DNA from: Rhodopirellula islandica
Lineage (GTDB): Bacteria > Planctomycetota > Planctomycetia > Pirellulales > Pirellulaceae
Direction of reading: 5' to 3'
Length of the DNA: 64,000 nucleotides
NCBI RefSeq assembly: GCF_001027925.1
Contig: NZ_LECT01000001.1
Coordinates: 62,001-126,000, forward strand
Positions 16,934-26,447 of this stretch are shown here, one piece after another. The notes beneath the pieces are model-generated. The model was not told the DNA's origin. It worked only from the letters and a program-made list of their open reading frames with translations, and did no database searches. Numbering within the stretch: position 1 is the first letter of the stretch; each line of letters begins with the position of its first letter. A program made the translations under genes and the position numbers.

Positions 16934-17146
16934 TCACTCCGGTTCGTCTTCGGAAGGTTTTTTGCTGGCTTCGAGAGCGGCCTTTTGGGCCTCTTGGGTG
17001 CGGTTGACATGATCCCGCAAAAGTTCGGTCAGATGGGCTTGGCGTCGGTTCATAGCACTGACGACAATCCAGGCGGCAACCGCCGCTCCGGCGACCCACA
17101 GCCAGTTGATATTGGTCAGAAAAGTTTGTCCCCACAGCGCAATCAT
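16934..17146 (-). CDS. Small single-helix membrane protein, unknown
   Basis: 70 residues: one helix at about 11-31 (INWLWVAGAAVAAWIVVSAM), then a charged, probably coiled-coil tail (HLTELLRDHVNRTQEAQKAA) ending in acidic residues. I do not recognise a family. It is supported by its placement: 5 bp upstream of miaB on the same strand and 48 bp downstream of the MMPL gene, with no other gene competing. A GGAA lies close upstream of ATG 17146. Confidence 0.65.
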   Translation of the reverse strand: MIALWGQTFLTNINWLWVAGAAVAAWIVVSAMNRRQAHLTELLRDHVNRTQEAQKAALEASKKPSEDEPE

Positions 17147-17194
17147 CGTTCCAGGATAACGCCCCGGGGCGGTTTCTCGGAAGGCGAGCCTTTT

Positions 17195-20116
17195 TCAATC
17201 GGTTGCAGACCCGTTTGACCTTTGAAAACGTTGGGAAGACGATGATTTTCGCCATCGGTCATGAAGCACGACAAAGCTGGGCACGAGCACGGTTCGCACA
17301 TAAAGGGTGTCCAGCAGGACACCGAGTCCGAGTGCGAAACCGAGTTCGGTGATCCCTCGCAGTGTGGTCGGCTGGCTGGCGATTGGGGCGCCCAGTGAGG
17401 CGGCCGGGTCACTGCTCAGGGAAGCCAGGCTGTGGGTGATCCAGGGCCACCAGGATGACGCCGTCATGCTGATGAACGTGGCCGCCATCACCAAGCCGCA
17501 GGCGGTGATGATTCCACCGGTTCGAGCCACCGCGCGGCGGACCGCGGCGAGTGAACCGAGTTTGCGTTTCTCTTCCAGGATCCGAGTGACCAAATAAACG
17601 TTGTAGTCCTGCCCCACGGCCACCAGGATCACGAACAGGAAGATTGGCAGTTTCCAGTCCAACCCGGGAAATGTTGGTCCGTGCAAAAATCGAAAGAACA
17701 GGTACGTCAGTCCGAGCGTGGTGTAGTAGCTGAGCAAAACCGTGCCGATCAGATAGATCGACAATGCCACTCGGCGAATCACCAGAACCAAGACTGCGAA
17801 TACCGCGGCGATCACCGCGAGCTTGATTCGGAACGTGTCCGAAAGCGTGACTTCGCGGAGGTCCACGATGGACGGGGTCGTGCCTGCATAATACGCGTCG
17901 ATCTTGAGTCCAGCTTGATCGAACGCGGCGGTCTGCTCCGCGATGGTGTCTTCGATCTGTTTGAGATCGTTGCCAGCGGATTCACTGAACGGGTCCTCGT
18001 GGATGATCACATCCAGACGGATCAACCGATCGGCGTACTCCGGCATGGACGACACAAAGTGAAGCTGAGTCAAACGATGGTTTTGAAGTGCTCGACGTCG
18101 CCACGCTTCACTGCTGAGCAAACTCATTTCACGATCCGGTGGGAAGTCACCCAACGGGTCGTTGCGGTGCCGAACGGCGGAGACACCTTCGGTTTGATAG
18201 AGAGCCTGCGTGATGGTTTGCAGGGTTTCTTTCTGCTGTGCTTCCGGCATGGGTTTTTCAGACAGCATCAGCACGGAGATCGGTGCGAGTTGCCCGATGC
18301 CAAATTCACGATCGAGCACTCGCATGCCTTGTCGGGTGCTCGCCGAAGCAGGCAACTGGCCGCTGATGTCGTAGGTGACGGTGCGTTCGTTTTGGAAACC
18401 AACCCAAGCCGGCGGCAGCAGCAATGCCAGACCGATCAAGAGCGTCACCATCGGTCGACGTGTGAGTTGGATCGCCATCCAGTTCCACAACCAGTCGCCG
18501 GGCGAGCTCTCTTTGTCGTTGACGCTGCGATTGCCGATCAATTGAATCCGCGGTTCCCGACTGACGTGACCCGCTGATGTGGGCCAAAAGACCTTGGGGC
18601 CCAGCAGGCTCAAGCAGGCAGGCGTCAGCGTCATGCAAACCAGCAACCCAATCGACAAACACACGGCGATGATCGGACCGGTGTGATGGAACTTCCCGAA
18701 GTCGGCAAACCAGAGCATGCCCAAGCCAACGATCGTTGTCATTGCGCTGCCGATGAGGGCACCGCTGACCTGCGTGAGTGCCTTTCGGCAGGCGACGGGC
18801 CAGGGCGATTGAGCGGCTTCCTCTCGCAAACGAGCGATCAAGAACAGGCAATAGTCCGTGCCGGCACCAAACAGGATCACGACCACAAAGATGCGGCTGG
18901 TCGTGTAGATCTGCACGTCCAGCCCGGGCACCCAGCCGGCTTGCGAGACTTGCGTCAGAAACGTGACCGCGGCGGTCGACACCATCACCGCGACGGCGAT
19001 CGAAAACAGTGGCACCGCGACCAACAACGGGGCTCGGTACACGATGGCCAGCAGCAACAGAATCATCACCACCGTGAACCACTCGGTGTACTGAATCGCG
19101 GACCGAGCGGCGGAAAGCGTTTGCCCGCCGATCGCGGCCGAGCCAGTGACAAGCAGTTCAGGCGATCCAGATTTGGCTCGTTCTTCGTCGGTCAAGTAAG
19201 CGTGGCTGTAGGCGATCGTTTGATCCACGATCTCTTGCAGTTGTTCCAACAATTCGATGTTGCCGGTGGCCGCCAGTTCGCTGGATAGAGTCAGCACCGC
19301 CAATCGGGCGCGTGGGGTTTTGAGCTGCGAACCGAGCGTGCGGTCTTCCCAGCTGTAGATGTCCAGCAGCGGTTCCCAGTCCTTCAGCGGCCGCTTGGAA
19401 ATCGGCAGCACTGACATCGGCAGGTCCGAGTCCAGAACCAAGGCGGCTTCGAGGTCTTCGGCGACACGAGCCGTGTTTTCGGAGATTGAACTGGTTTCAT
19501 CCTCCGGTTGGTCCGGTTTCGTCTTGGGGGTGGAGCCGGGAGGATTCGGTGCAACCGATGGTTCGTTTGCCATTTGCAACCCGAGCAGGTTGCCTCGATC
19601 CCAGTAGGCGATGGCCAGTCGTGGTTCGTAGGGAGTCGGTGAGGTTTCGGGAACGCGATCACCGAGTGATTCGTAGAACTGCGAATCGATTTCGATCGCT
19701 TGATCAAGAGCCTGAGTGGCGACGTTCCACCACCGTTCGGCAGTTTTCTCTTCGCCGTTTTCGTGAAGCTGCAGGGCGCGTTGCCAGGCGACTTCGCCCA
19801 GGCGGTGATACAGACGGCGAATCAGGTCCAGTCCGATCAGGCGATCGGTCTTGGTCAGGTCTTGGTCGGCACGTGAAAGGGTGACCACCATTTGGCTGCG
19901 AGCGCGCGTGCCCAGGAAGGCTGCGTCAAGCAATTGCCCTCCCGCGACGCTGGTCTGGGTTGCGGGGAGGTATTCAAAGTCGCCGTCGAGCGCGACTTGT
20001 TTCCAGGAAGGTGAAAACGTCTTGCAGAAAATGGCAACGACGACCCAGCCCAAAACGATCCAATGAGCATGTGCGATGACCTGTCGAGAGAATCGTTGGG
20101 TGGCGCTGGTTTTCAT
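17195..20116 (-). CDS. MMPL/RND family transporter
   Basis: 973 residues. A helix at about 17-34 is followed by a periplasmic domain of ~300 residues, a bundle of helices (about 345-525, including FGAGTDYCLFLIARLREE, the hallmark of sterol-sensing/RND helix 4), a second periplasmic domain and a second helix bundle (with VAVGQDYNVYLVTRILEE). This two-fold repeated layout is that of MMPL proteins, proton-driven exporters of lipids or hopanoids; the charged residue pair in helix 4 (GTDY and GQDY) fits. ATG 20116 shares its A with the TAA of the upstream gene, so the two are translationally coupled. The substrate is unknown. Confidence 0.9.
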   Translation of the reverse strand: MKTSATQRFSRQVIAHAHWIVLGWVVVAIFCKTFSPSWKQVALDGDFEYLPATQTSVAGGQLLDAAFLGTRARSQMVVTLSRADQDLTKTDRLIGLDLIRRLYHRLGEVAWQRALQLHENGEEKTAERWWNVATQALDQAIEIDSQFYESLGDRVPETSPTPYEPRLAIAYWDRGNLLGLQMANEPSVAPNPPGSTPKTKPDQPEDETSSISENTARVAEDLEAALVLDSDLPMSVLPISKRPLKDWEPLLDIYSWEDRTLGSQLKTPRARLAVLTLSSELAATGNIELLEQLQEIVDQTIAYSHAYLTDEERAKSGSPELLVTGSAAIGGQTLSAARSAIQYTEWFTVVMILLLLAIVYRAPLLVAVPLFSIAVAVMVSTAAVTFLTQVSQAGWVPGLDVQIYTTSRIFVVVILFGAGTDYCLFLIARLREEAAQSPWPVACRKALTQVSGALIGSAMTTIVGLGMLWFADFGKFHHTGPIIAVCLSIGLLVCMTLTPACLSLLGPKVFWPTSAGHVSREPRIQLIGNRSVNDKESSPGDWLWNWMAIQLTRRPMVTLLIGLALLLPPAWVGFQNERTVTYDISGQLPASASTRQGMRVLDREFGIGQLAPISVLMLSEKPMPEAQQKETLQTITQALYQTEGVSAVRHRNDPLGDFPPDREMSLLSSEAWRRRALQNHRLTQLHFVSSMPEYADRLIRLDVIIHEDPFSESAGNDLKQIEDTIAEQTAAFDQAGLKIDAYYAGTTPSIVDLREVTLSDTFRIKLAVIAAVFAVLVLVIRRVALSIYLIGTVLLSYYTTLGLTYLFFRFLHGPTFPGLDWKLPIFLFVILVAVGQDYNVYLVTRILEEKRKLGSLAAVRRAVARTGGIITACGLVMAATFISMTASSWWPWITHSLASLSSDPAASLGAPIASQPTTLRGITELGFALGLGVLLDTLYVRTVLVPSFVVLHDRWRKSSSSQRFQRSNGSATD

Positions 20117-23100
20117 TAATCGCGAGAGGGACGGCGACGCGGGGAGTCATTGTTGTCGCGCCGACGATCATTGGAATCGCGATCCCTGGAAGGACGCGTT
20201 TCCGATGCAACTCCCAAAGCTGCCAGGGCTTGCTGGACGGCTTCGGCCGAGACACCTCCGCTGAGATTGATGATCTCAACGTCGCCTCCCGGTTTCGCGG
20301 CAACGTCCAACTTGTCGACCATCTCGGCGATCAAGTCAAGCAGCGACTCACCTTCGGCGCTGATCAGCAAGGTGTTGCCGATCTCATCGACCCCCATGGA
20401 AAGCTTGCCATTGAAGGAGAAATCCTGGCCTCCGCCGTCTTTCCCGCTCTCGCTGTCTTCCAGGCCCGACCCGCTTTCACGATTGCTGGCGTTTTGTGCG
20501 CCCCCCCGTTTGCCGCCACCGCCACCTTGGAAGGCTTTGTCGTTGCTGCTGAGCAAATCGCGGTACGCGTCCTTGACCGTGTCGGCAATTTTTGAGGCGC
20601 TGCCGTACTGGATGTGAATCAGTTTCGTGAATCGAACTTTGCGAGGGTTGACCGGTTCCGGGACGTCCCACAACCGAATCAACTCTTCAATGGTTTGCAG
20701 TTGCTGACCAGTGGCGCCAGTGACGATCAAGGTTCCCGTGTCAGAGTTGGGAACAAACTTGAGTTTCCCCGACGCGCCCAATCCCGTCGGGCCTTTCTTG
20801 TCTGATTCGTTGTCATTGAAGAAGTAGCGATAGAAGCGATCGGCATCGTCGTCCTTGTCCTCGTCATCTTCGGCGAAGTAGTCTTCCAAATCGAGAGCCA
20901 CAAAGGACACGGACGCATAGCGAATGCGGAACACATGGTAGGGCCGACGTGGTGGAGTGACCTGAAGCATCAGTTCCTCCAGTCGATCCAGTGCTTCGGT
21001 GTCGTCACTGCGGAGGATCAAATTGCCGGCTGGGTCCAGTTTGATTTCAATCTTGGGTTTGGATGAGGCGGGTTTGGTAGCAACGGTGGTTGTCGTTGCG
21101 GGCGGGGCGATTGTCCCAGGCGATGCTTCTTCGGGCTGCGTGTCATTCGTTGGGGTGTCATCCGAAACCGCATTGACCCAAGTCAATTTTTCGGTGGCTG
21201 GGTTGAGCTGCGTGAGTTCTGTTTCAGGTGGCAGGATGACAGCGGGAGCCTCTTCGGCTTCAGCTTCTGATTGATCGTCTTTGTCTTCGGACTCTCCGTC
21301 CGCTTCGCGTTCATCACCAATCACTTCGATCGGATCCTTGAATTCTTCGGCATCCGGCAGCACCAATTCAGTTCCTGAAAGTTGTTGCCAGCGTGTTTGC
21401 AAGCGTTGCAGGTACTCCAGTGTTTCGGGGGTCGCCGACGCTTCGATGACTCGCATCGTTCGTTCGCTGCCGCCGGGAGGTGGAAGTTCACCGAGTTTGA
21501 TCAGCAGTGACCGGACCTCTTCCATTTCTGTTTCGTTGGCCCACAGCAAGACTTGGCGGTAGGCGACATTGGCTGTGACTCGGAACTTGTCCTTTTCTTT
21601 TTCTTTGTCATCATTGTTGCCGCCCCAGCCGTAGTAGCTGTACCGCGATCGTGAATTGTCGTCTTCGTCTGCAAGTTCTTGACCCATCAAGAATGCGATG
21701 GATTCAGCAACTTCAGCGGCACCGAGGCGTCGCAGTTGCAAAACTTCCAATCGCCGTTTGCCGCCATCGAGTCGTTCAATCAATGACTTGATGATGAAGC
21801 GGTCCGCAGCGGAGCCCGAAACGATGACCGCTGCGTTTTCTTTGTCGACTCGGATTCGTGTGGTGGGTTCGAGCACGTTCATTTCCTGAGCGATTTCGAT
21901 CAGTTTTTCAGGATCCAGCGAAACCAATCGAAAGACATCGACCCGCGAGGTTGCATCGGTCAGACTGCGAAGCGATCCGCCGGGGACGTCGATGCGTTTG
22001 ATGAATTCAGCGGCGATGGCCACTCGGTCGAGCGGGGCGCGAACGAGCACGGAGTTCTGTCGTGTGTTGGCGACGATGGAGATTTCAGCATCACCTTTTG
22101 CTTCGCCACCTTTGTTGCCCTGCTGCTGTTGCATCTGTTGCATTCGCTGCATCATCTGCATTTGTTGCTGCGACATCGGGGCGGATTCTTTCTTCTCCAC
22201 GCCGAGGAATTGTTCGAGCATGCTCTTGGCTTCTTCGGCAGGGATGTGCCGCAGACGGAATTCCGGTGCCAACGCGTCTCGACTGGCCGCGTCCCGTTCT
22301 TCGGCGAGCAAGTGAGCGACTTGTCGCAGGTTCACTGCAACGTCCATCACCTCAATGCGATTGGTCGTTGCCAGCGGGATGATTTTGCCAGCGCTACTGA
22401 GCATGGCTTTGAGTTCTTCGGAAAGCTTTTCAGCTGACAGCCAACCGGCATCGAGCATGGTGCGAACGTAGCGGTGGTCTTCAAGTTGATCCAGTTCGCT
22501 GACTTCCACTCGCCGAACCATGCCAGGATTGACGGCGTCGGTTTTGACAATCGCAATGCCACCTTCCAGGTCCAGCATCGTGTAGCCGCGGGCGAGCAGG
22601 TGACGGTTGATCAAATCCGCCGTTTCGGCAACGGTCAAGCGATCGGGGCTGATCAAGTTGACCGTGTCGCCAGGGAGTTCTTGCCAGTCGATGGGTTGCT
22701 CGGAGATGTCGGATAGCCAACGCACCAAGTCGACCCAGCCTTGATTGCGGAATCGAAATCCAACTCTGCCATCGTCACCCACGGTCGCCTTGAGTTCGTT
22801 GGGGTCCGATGACTTGGCGTCGATGCTGTCACGACGAATGACTTTGGGGGCGGCTGATTCGGGCGGTTTGCCTTCACCGTCTTGGCCCTCTTTCTTCTCC
22901 CCGTCTTTGCCGCCTGGTTTGGCACCCGGAGGTGGGGCGCCGGGCGGTCGTCCGCCCGGACTTGGTTGAGGGCCACCCGTGACGATTGTTTTTCCGTCAG
23001 CGGTTCGGATCACCGTGGGGCCTTGGGCGAGCAAGGACGACGACAGAAACAGCACCAGGAGAACGCCGGTGGCGGGACGGAGAATCCTCCGGGAAGGTCC

Positions 23101-23148
23101 CCGACAACCGGTGAATCCCATCGGGCAATGAGGGCGTGGATACAGCAC
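20116..23148 (-). CDS. Exported secretin-N-domain (GspD-like) protein without the pore domain
   Basis: About 1,010 residues. A signal sequence (RRILRPATGVLLVLFLSSSLLAQ) is followed by a Pro/Gly/Lys-rich linker and several secretin N-type repeats (for example VFRLVSLDPEKLIEIAQEM with AAVIVSGSAADRFIIKSLIE, and later FRIRYASVSFVALDLEDYF, and LIHIQYGSASKIADTVKDAY with LLISAEGESLLDLIAEM). No C-terminal secretin beta-barrel signature is seen, so it probably forms a periplasmic ring or scaffold, not a pore. A Met/Gln-rich run (around nt 22117-22172) and acidic linkers occur. The frame starts at GTG 23148; ATG 23121 fits the signal peptide better. It is coupled to the MMPL gene. Confidence 0.8.
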   Translation of the reverse strand: MLYPRPHCPMGFTGCRGPSRRILRPATGVLLVLFLSSSLLAQGPTVIRTADGKTIVTGGPQPSPGGRPPGAPPPGAKPGGKDGEKKEGQDGEGKPPESAAPKVIRRDSIDAKSSDPNELKATVGDDGRVGFRFRNQGWVDLVRWLSDISEQPIDWQELPGDTVNLISPDRLTVAETADLINRHLLARGYTMLDLEGGIAIVKTDAVNPGMVRRVEVSELDQLEDHRYVRTMLDAGWLSAEKLSEELKAMLSSAGKIIPLATTNRIEVMDVAVNLRQVAHLLAEERDAASRDALAPEFRLRHIPAEEAKSMLEQFLGVEKKESAPMSQQQMQMMQRMQQMQQQQGNKGGEAKGDAEISIVANTRQNSVLVRAPLDRVAIAAEFIKRIDVPGGSLRSLTDATSRVDVFRLVSLDPEKLIEIAQEMNVLEPTTRIRVDKENAAVIVSGSAADRFIIKSLIERLDGGKRRLEVLQLRRLGAAEVAESIAFLMGQELADEDDNSRSRYSYYGWGGNNDDKEKEKDKFRVTANVAYRQVLLWANETEMEEVRSLLIKLGELPPPGGSERTMRVIEASATPETLEYLQRLQTRWQQLSGTELVLPDAEEFKDPIEVIGDEREADGESEDKDDQSEAEAEEAPAVILPPETELTQLNPATEKLTWVNAVSDDTPTNDTQPEEASPGTIAPPATTTTVATKPASSKPKIEIKLDPAGNLILRSDDTEALDRLEELMLQVTPPRRPYHVFRIRYASVSFVALDLEDYFAEDDEDKDDDADRFYRYFFNDNESDKKGPTGLGASGKLKFVPNSDTGTLIVTGATGQQLQTIEELIRLWDVPEPVNPRKVRFTKLIHIQYGSASKIADTVKDAYRDLLSSNDKAFQGGGGGKRGGAQNASNRESGSGLEDSESGKDGGGQDFSFNGKLSMGVDEIGNTLLISAEGESLLDLIAEMVDKLDVAAKPGGDVEIINLSGGVSAEAVQQALAALGVASETRPSRDRDSNDRRRDNNDSPRRRPSRD

Positions 23149-23650
23149 AAGTGCGATCGCTTTTGAGGGATGAGGGGAGGAGGGGCGACGTCAGGCTGCA
23201 ATGAAGGCGGATGAATCACCCAAGTGGCCATTATGGACGAACCCCTCTGGCAATACAATGAAAACACCCCGGTCGGGCCAAAAGCGACTGCGAGATTCGG
23301 GGAAAATTCATCGTTGCCTCGTGGGGGTATGTCGATTGCAGTGGAAATCGCCGACAATGGGCCTCTCTCGAAATTTCAATCTGCTCGTTGATTTGTCGGG
23401 GCGATTTCGAACTGGAGTCGTTTCAAAATTGGGCAACGCAGTGTCGCTGTATTCGCTGCGATGAACATTTCGAGGTTTGGTTCACTACAGTATGCGTATT
23501 GCACTCCACCGGATGGTTCCGAATGCAGTGATCCCGCGAGAGATTGCTGCGGAGGCCGCTTTGAATCGAACGAAGTGACTGGCTTTCGACCACTGAATGT
23601 TGTTGGCCTTCACGTTGAGCACTGATCGTTTGATTCCCTTCCTTCACCAA
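23149..23650. other. Divergent intergenic region, no gene seen
   Basis: About 500 bp between the minus-strand secretin-like gene and the plus-strand thioredoxin-like gene. It should hold both promoters. I could not point to a convincing -35/-10 pair, and the few short open frames have neither ribosome-binding sites nor recognisable content. No palindromic repeat of the families found elsewhere was noticed. Confidence 0.5.
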
Positions 23651-24880
23651 ATGAACACAAAGTTGTTTCCAATGACTCGTTTTTTAACGCTCCCCGTCTC
23701 ATGGACACGTAAGGCTCTGTTGGGCGCTGCCTGTGGAGCTGCTTTCTTGGCCGGTGGCGTTGCGGCTCAAGCCGAACCAACGTTGACCATTGGATCGAAA
23801 GCACCTGCACTCGACATTGAGCATTACATTCACGAAGAACTGGGCAAATTCGGTCCGGTCACCAAATTTGAAGAAGGAAAGATTTACGTCGTCGAGTTTT
23901 GGGCGACGTGGTGTGGGCCTTGCATCCAAAGCATGCCTCACTTGGTTGAGTTGCAAGAACGTTACCGCGATCAGGGCGTTCAAATCGTCAGCATCTCCGA
24001 CGAAGACCTGGAAACCGTCGAAGGCATTTTGGAGCGTGACTACCCCGGCAAGGAAGGCGTCACGTTTGCTGAGCTGACTTCGGCGTACACGTTGACCGTC
24101 GATCCCGATGGTTCGTCCACGGACGACTACATGCGTGCCGCGAATCAAAACGGGATTCCTGCTGCCTTTTTGGTTGGCAAGACCGGTGTGATTGAGTGGA
24201 TCGGCCACCCCATGAGCATCGACGAGCCCTTGGAACAAGTCATCGAAGGCACTTGGGACCGGGAAGCGTTCAAAGAGCAAATGGCTCGCCAGGAACGCTT
24301 GGAAGAAGCGATGCAAAAGGTCAATCGTTTGGCCGGAGAAGGAAACTTCGACGACGCGATCAAAGTCATCGACAAAGTGCTCGAAGAGTTCGAGGGTGCC
24401 GACGACGAGATGAGCCAATCGGTTCGTCAGCAACTGACCCAGTTCAAATACGGTTTGCGTTTGGATTCCGGTGACCTTTCCGAAGACGTGATGACGTACT
24501 TCCGCGGGCAACTGAAAGAAGCCAAGGGCAACCCACAGGCCATGGCGCAGTTCTCCTACGGGTTGATGTCATCGATCCAGCAGGGAGCTGAGGTTGGCAA
24601 ATTGGCCGATGAAACGTTGGTTGCACTGAACGCTGAAATTGAAGGTGCGGACCCGCAAATCCAACCCTTGATGCATGTTCTGGTCGCCCAGATGAACGCA
24701 TCGTTGGAGCGATTCGACGCGGCGATGGAAGCCCAAAAGAAAGCCATCGAGAAATCCGAAGGCCGTCAGAAGGAACGCATGGAAGGCATGCTCGAAGAAC
24801 TCCAAGAGCTTGCCGGCCAGGGTGCCACCGCTGAAGAACCAGCGGAAGAGAAAGAAGACTCGCCGGAAGAAGGTGAGTGA
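23651..24880 (+). CDS. Exported thioredoxin-like protein with C-terminal helical repeats
   Basis: 409 residues. Signal peptide with hydrophobic core ALLGAACGAAFLAGGVAAQA, then an AhpC/TSA-thioredoxin fold with WCGPC at 87-91 and the cis-proline segment GIPAAFLVGKTG, as in TlpA/ResA-type periplasmic reductases. The remaining ~200 residues are helical (GNFDDAIKVIDKVLEEFEG is TPR-like) and end in an acidic tail. Start: ATG 23651 is given; ATG 23672 gives a tidier signal peptide, and neither has a Shine-Dalgarno sequence. The stop overlaps the GTG of the following ABC ATPase gene, so the reductase is co-translated with a sugar-type importer, an odd pairing. Confidence 0.88.
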   Translation: MNTKLFPMTRFLTLPVSWTRKALLGAACGAAFLAGGVAAQAEPTLTIGSKAPALDIEHYIHEELGKFGPVTKFEEGKIYVVEFWATWCGPCIQSMPHLVELQERYRDQGVQIVSISDEDLETVEGILERDYPGKEGVTFAELTSAYTLTVDPDGSSTDDYMRAANQNGIPAAFLVGKTGVIEWIGHPMSIDEPLEQVIEGTWDREAFKEQMARQERLEEAMQKVNRLAGEGNFDDAIKVIDKVLEEFEGADDEMSQSVRQQLTQFKYGLRLDSGDLSEDVMTYFRGQLKEAKGNPQAMAQFSYGLMSSIQQGAEVGKLADETLVALNAEIEGADPQIQPLMHVLVAQMNASLERFDAAMEAQKKAIEKSEGRQKERMEGMLEELQELAGQGATAEEPAEEKEDSPEEGE

Positions 24881-26439
24881 GTCAGGATCTGGCGGGCAGT
24901 CCCGATCAACCGTCTCGTTTACGGTTGTCGGGGATCAGTAAACGGTTTGGCTCCACCCAAGCTCTGTCGAACGTGTCGATGGAAGTGGCGGGGGGACAAG
25001 CCGTTGCGGTGATTGGTGAAAATGGTGCCGGCAAGAGTACCTTGATGAAGGTGCTGGCCGGGATCCTTCCGCCGGATCAAGGGCAGATTGAACTGGACGA
25101 TCAAGTGCTCGCTTGGTCCGGTCCCCGCGACGCCATTGAAGCTGGCATCGCGTTGATACATCAAGAGTTGAATCTGCATGACAATCTGAGTGTTGCCGAG
25201 AATCTGTTTCTCGGCCGCGAGCCCTCTCGGTTTGGTTTGCTTGACCGAGCAAAACTGCGCCGAACCGCGTCGCTTTGGCTGGAGCGTGTTGGGTTGTCGG
25301 TGTCCCCGGATGCCCCCGTGGGACCGCTTCCGATTGCTTCGAAGCAGTTGATCGAAATCGCGCGAGCTTTGTCGACCAATGCTCGCGTCGTCATCATGGA
25401 TGAACCCACCAGCAGCCTCAGTGAAGAGGAATCGTTGCGGTTGTTCGAATTGATCGAGCGTCTGCGGGAAGAAGGGGTTGCGATTCTGTACATCTCGCAT
25501 CGCTTGCACGAGATCATCCGCTTGGCGGATCGAGTCGAGGTGCTGCGTGATGGGGAACACGTTGAAACGCTGGCGAAGCAAGACATCACGCAAGACGCGA
25601 TGGTTCGTGCGATGGTGGGGCGTGATCTCACACGACGCGCTCACGGGGCCACGAAAGAATGTCTTGAGCCGCGGCTGACGGTCTCTGGATTGAAGATCGG
25701 TTCGAGCGCGGCACCGCCCGTCGATCTCCAGGTTTTTGGCGGCGAGGTAGTCGCCTTGGTGGGGTTGGTCGGAGCTGGACGGACCGAGATTGTGGAAACC
25801 ATCTTTGGCGTTCGCGAACGATTTGGCGGAGAGATCTTGGTGGATTCGCAACCGCTCCGAGGTGGCGTGGATGATGCGATCGCGGCTGGGTTAGCACTGG
25901 TGCCGGAAGACCGAAAGCGAACCGGGCTGTTGCTTCAGTCCAGTGTTGGAGACAACGCAACCATCGTCTGGATGTCGCAGGAAGGTGTGTTTCGCAGCCG
26001 AAAGGCGGAACGGGCGACAGCGGCGGAGTTGATCGATCGGTTGCGGGTGAAGACAGCTTCGCAAGAAATTGAAATCGCATCCTTGTCCGGTGGAAACCAG
26101 CAAAAAGTGGCTTTGGCGAAGTGGTTGGCAGGCGATGTGAAGGTCTTGATGCTCGACGAGCCAACACGAGGCGTCGACATTGGCGCAAAATCTGAGATCT
26201 ACGAAGTGATCGATCAGTTGGCGAGCCAAGGGATGGGCGTGTTGGTGGTCAGCAGTGAGATGGAAGAGGTGTTCGCGATTGCCGATCGAGTGATGGTCAT
26301 CTCCGATGGTTGCGTCGCGGGAGAATTGACTCGATCGGAACTGACCGAGGAGGCCATCATGCGTCTCGCAGTGGCGAAGGGGGAACCCGCCTCAGGTACC
26401 GATTCGCCCGCTCGTTCCAGTCAGCCAGCTCAAGGTTAA
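24877..26439 (+). CDS. Sugar-type ABC importer ATPase (RbsA-like, double cassette)
   Basis: 520 residues with two ATPase cassettes in tandem, as in RbsA/XylG/MglA. The first has Walker A GENGAGKS (47-54), signature and Walker B (VVIMDEPTS). The second has the family's altered Walker A (LVGLVGAGRTE), signature LSGGNQQK and VLMLDEPTRGVD. Such ATPases power uptake of ribose, galactose, autoinducer-2 or nucleosides. The start GTG 24877 overlaps the previous TGA and has AAGAAGG just upstream. The permease gene follows 8 bp later. No substrate-binding protein is encoded nearby, which is unusual for this family. Confidence 0.93.
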   Translation: MSQDLAGSPDQPSRLRLSGISKRFGSTQALSNVSMEVAGGQAVAVIGENGAGKSTLMKVLAGILPPDQGQIELDDQVLAWSGPRDAIEAGIALIHQELNLHDNLSVAENLFLGREPSRFGLLDRAKLRRTASLWLERVGLSVSPDAPVGPLPIASKQLIEIARALSTNARVVIMDEPTSSLSEEESLRLFELIERLREEGVAILYISHRLHEIIRLADRVEVLRDGEHVETLAKQDITQDAMVRAMVGRDLTRRAHGATKECLEPRLTVSGLKIGSSAAPPVDLQVFGGEVVALVGLVGAGRTEIVETIFGVRERFGGEILVDSQPLRGGVDDAIAAGLALVPEDRKRTGLLLQSSVGDNATIVWMSQEGVFRSRKAERATAAELIDRLRVKTASQEIEIASLSGGNQQKVALAKWLAGDVKVLMLDEPTRGVDIGAKSEIYEVIDQLASQGMGVLVVSSEMEEVFAIADRVMVISDGCVAGELTRSELTEEAIMRLAVAKGEPASGTDSPARSSQPAQG

Positions 26440-26447
26440 AAGTTAGA

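Noticed and set aside
17681-18577. Plus-strand open frame of about 300 codons
   Set aside because: It lies wholly opposite the MMPL gene, whose helices and motifs are well supported.
23201-23464. Plus-strand open frame of 87 codons in the intergenic region
   Set aside because: No ribosome-binding site, signal or recognisable sequence; codon choice is unlike neighbouring genes.
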